Assembly (NCBI RefSeq): GCF_009725235.1
Contig: NZ_WJFC01000277.1
Location: forward strand, 1-14,250
Source of the DNA: Scytonema sp. UIC 10036
GTDB taxonomy: Bacteria; Cyanobacteriota; Cyanobacteriia; Cyanobacteriales; Nostocaceae
Direction of reading: 5' to 3'
Length of the DNA: 14,250 nucleotides
In this document: one piece after another, positions 13,318-14,250 of the stretch
Numbering within the stretch: position 1 is the first letter of the stretch
How the letters are laid out: every line of letters begins with the position of its first letter
Translations under genes and position numbers: made by a program
Notes under the pieces: model-generated
What the model saw: only the letters and a program-made list of their open reading frames with translations
Told to the model about the DNA's origin: nothing
Database searches by the model: none

Positions 13318-14250
13318 ATGAACTCTTTTTCGTCGTTAAGAGTCCACAAATCAATTAATAATAGTCAACATTTATCTCCAATGTCAAGTACGGTTATTCT
13401 TAACTGTTTGAAACTGATTGCGGGAGATTCTAGTCTAGTATCGGATTTCAGTAAAATTTGGGTTGTTCGCGAGTTTCAGTTAGGTGACGATTTAACTATC
13501 GGTAGCCCGGATAAAAACTTTGAAAATGCAGGCGATTTTCTTTACTTGGTTTGTCAAGGTCGAGTACGTCTGCTTGGGTATGATAAGACTCTCAAGCGTT
13601 CAGTGTCAACTCAATTACTTTTACCACAACAAACTTTTGGTGCAGATTGTTTGTTCTGCGATGAACCTCTCCCCTATCAAGCTATAGCAGCTAGTGCTGG
13701 TTATGTAGCTCAAGCTAAAGTTTCCGATGTCGTTCCGTGGTTGCAGCATTTCCCCAATCTGCAAACCAATTTAAATCACTCTACTCATGAGCGTCAAGTA
13801 TTAATTTTTTTCAAAACTTGTACTGAGTTACGCTCCCAAAAAAGTCACAATATACAGCAATTGGTTCCCTACATAGAACAAAAGAAACTGGACGTTGGTT
13901 CTCTTTTGGAGGAGATGACTCCGGGAAGAAATGGGCGCTTTTGGCTGCTCGGTGGAGCAATCAAAACGCAAAGTGCAGAAGCTTATCCACCAGTTGTGGG
14001 AGAAAGTTGGGGATATCCCAATACCAAGCCACTCTCTTGGAGTGCTGAAACAGATTTATTGCTCTACCACCTTCCTAGAAAGCACTGGGAATTGGTTATC
14101 ACCCTTGGGTGTGATTTACACAGGTTGCTGGAAGAAGACGAGGAGACAAGGGAGACAAGGGAGACAAGGGAGACAAGGGAGACAAGGGGGACAAGGGAGA
14201 CAAGGGGGACATCCCTCTCGCCCTCACCCCCTACCCCCTACTCCCTACCC
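13318..14250 (+). CDS. Cyclic-nucleotide-binding-like N-terminus, possibly of a peptidase ABC exporter (partial)
   Basis: The open frame has 311 codons and no stop before the window ends. Residues about 45-145 and 160-268 each read like a cyclic-nucleotide-binding beta-barrel: DFLYLVCQGRVRLLGY with LLPQQTFGADCLF in the first, and TELRS...LEEMTPGRNGRFWLLGGAI with VVGESWGYPNTKPLSW in the second. No strong phosphate-binding signature is evident, so ligand binding is doubtful. In cyanobacteria, tandem domains of this kind are known at the N-terminus of C39-peptidase/HlyB-type ABC exporters, so that is my best guess for the missing part. From residue 276 the frame is a 9-bp repeat encoding ETR units, then C-rich repeat (SLSPSPPTPYSLP), which may be a linker or the ruined end of the gene. 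The start is ATG 13318 with a weak AGAGA upstream; ATG 13381 is an alternative. Confidence 0.55.
   Translation, partial: MNSFSSLRVHKSINNSQHLSPMSSTVILNCLKLIAGDSSLVSDFSKIWVVREFQLGDDLTIGSPDKNFENAGDFLYLVCQGRVRLLGYDKTLKRSVSTQLLLPQQTFGADCLFCDEPLPYQAIAASAGYVAQAKVSDVVPWLQHFPNLQTNLNHSTHERQVLIFFKTCTELRSQKSHNIQQLVPYIEQKKLDVGSLLEEMTPGRNGRFWLLGGAIKTQSAEAYPPVVGESWGYPNTKPLSWSAETDLLLYHLPRKHWELVITLGCDLHRLLEEDEETRETRETRETRETRGTRETRGTSLSPSPPTPYSLP
14143..14205. repeat. In-frame 9-bp GAGACAAGG tandem array (7 units)
   Basis: Seven consecutive 9-bp units: five GAGACAAGG, one GGGACAAGG, one GAGACAAGG, then a broken GGGACATCC. The period is a multiple of three and the array is in the frame of the surrounding gene, giving repeated Glu-Thr-Arg (or Gly-Thr-Arg). 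Related GACAAGG repeats occur between genes at 12732-12767 with irregular 8-9 bp spacing. Confidence 0.92.
14212..14250. repeat. C-rich repeat (CCCTACC type) at window end
   Basis: C-rich units such as CCCCCTAC and TCCCTACC run to the window edge and resemble positions 1-18 and the complement of the GGTAGGG array. It remains open in the frame of the upstream gene. Whether it is coding or the end of a truncated gene cannot be seen here. Confidence 0.7.

Overview
The window looks like chromosomal DNA of a filamentous (Nostocales-type) cyanobacterium. At least six copies of the octamer GCGATCGC (HIP1) are visible (285, 1021, 6290, 7327, 11396, 12137). Heptameric short tandem repeats (TCCAAAA, TCATTTG, GGTAGGG, TGCCCAA) fill the gaps between genes. 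Several proteins are of types I associate with cyanobacteria. Gene density is moderate, and the repeats often run right up to start codons or into reading frames.

Region 1 (1-6516) is a compact bacterial cellulose locus, all on the + strand, in the order GH8 endoglucanase lipoprotein (bcsZ type), BcsB-type periplasmic subunit, BcsA-type synthase with a PilZ domain. Together they would polymerise glucose from UDP-glucose across the inner membrane under probable c-di-GMP control, guide the chain through the periplasm and trim it. No BcsC-type outer-membrane porin is in view. All three genes are preceded by short tandem repeats where a ribosome binding site would normally sit.

Region 2 (6517-8535): a nest of GC-rich palindromes separates bcsA from a convergent threonine-aldolase-family gene. 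That gene has a 10-bp inverted repeat touching its start codon. Next comes a small GIY-YIG-fold protein gene.

Region 3 (8536-10026) is about 1.5 kb without a convincing intact gene. It holds three copies of a hairpin-bearing repeat, a probable decayed reading frame on the - strand, and a densely structured stretch (about 9400-9705). I propose that this stretch is an orphan HEARO/omega-RNA of the IscB (IS200/IS605-superfamily) type. It is followed by an ATGCGTG that looks like an iscB start but runs straight into heptamer repeat.

Region 4 (10027-12722): a 64-codon conserved-looking small protein gene with a strong Shine-Dalgarno, then a GH116 (GBA2-type) beta-glucosidase gene. The GH116 gene carries an in-frame heptamer insertion and a one-base frameshift about 28 codons before its expected end.

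Region 5 (12723-14250): repeats, an AT-rich leader with a strong ribosome binding site serving only tiny overlapping ORFs, and the 5' part of a gene with cyclic-nucleotide-binding-like domains. That gene may encode the N-terminus of a peptidase-type ABC exporter. It runs through an in-frame 9-bp repeat array and off the window.
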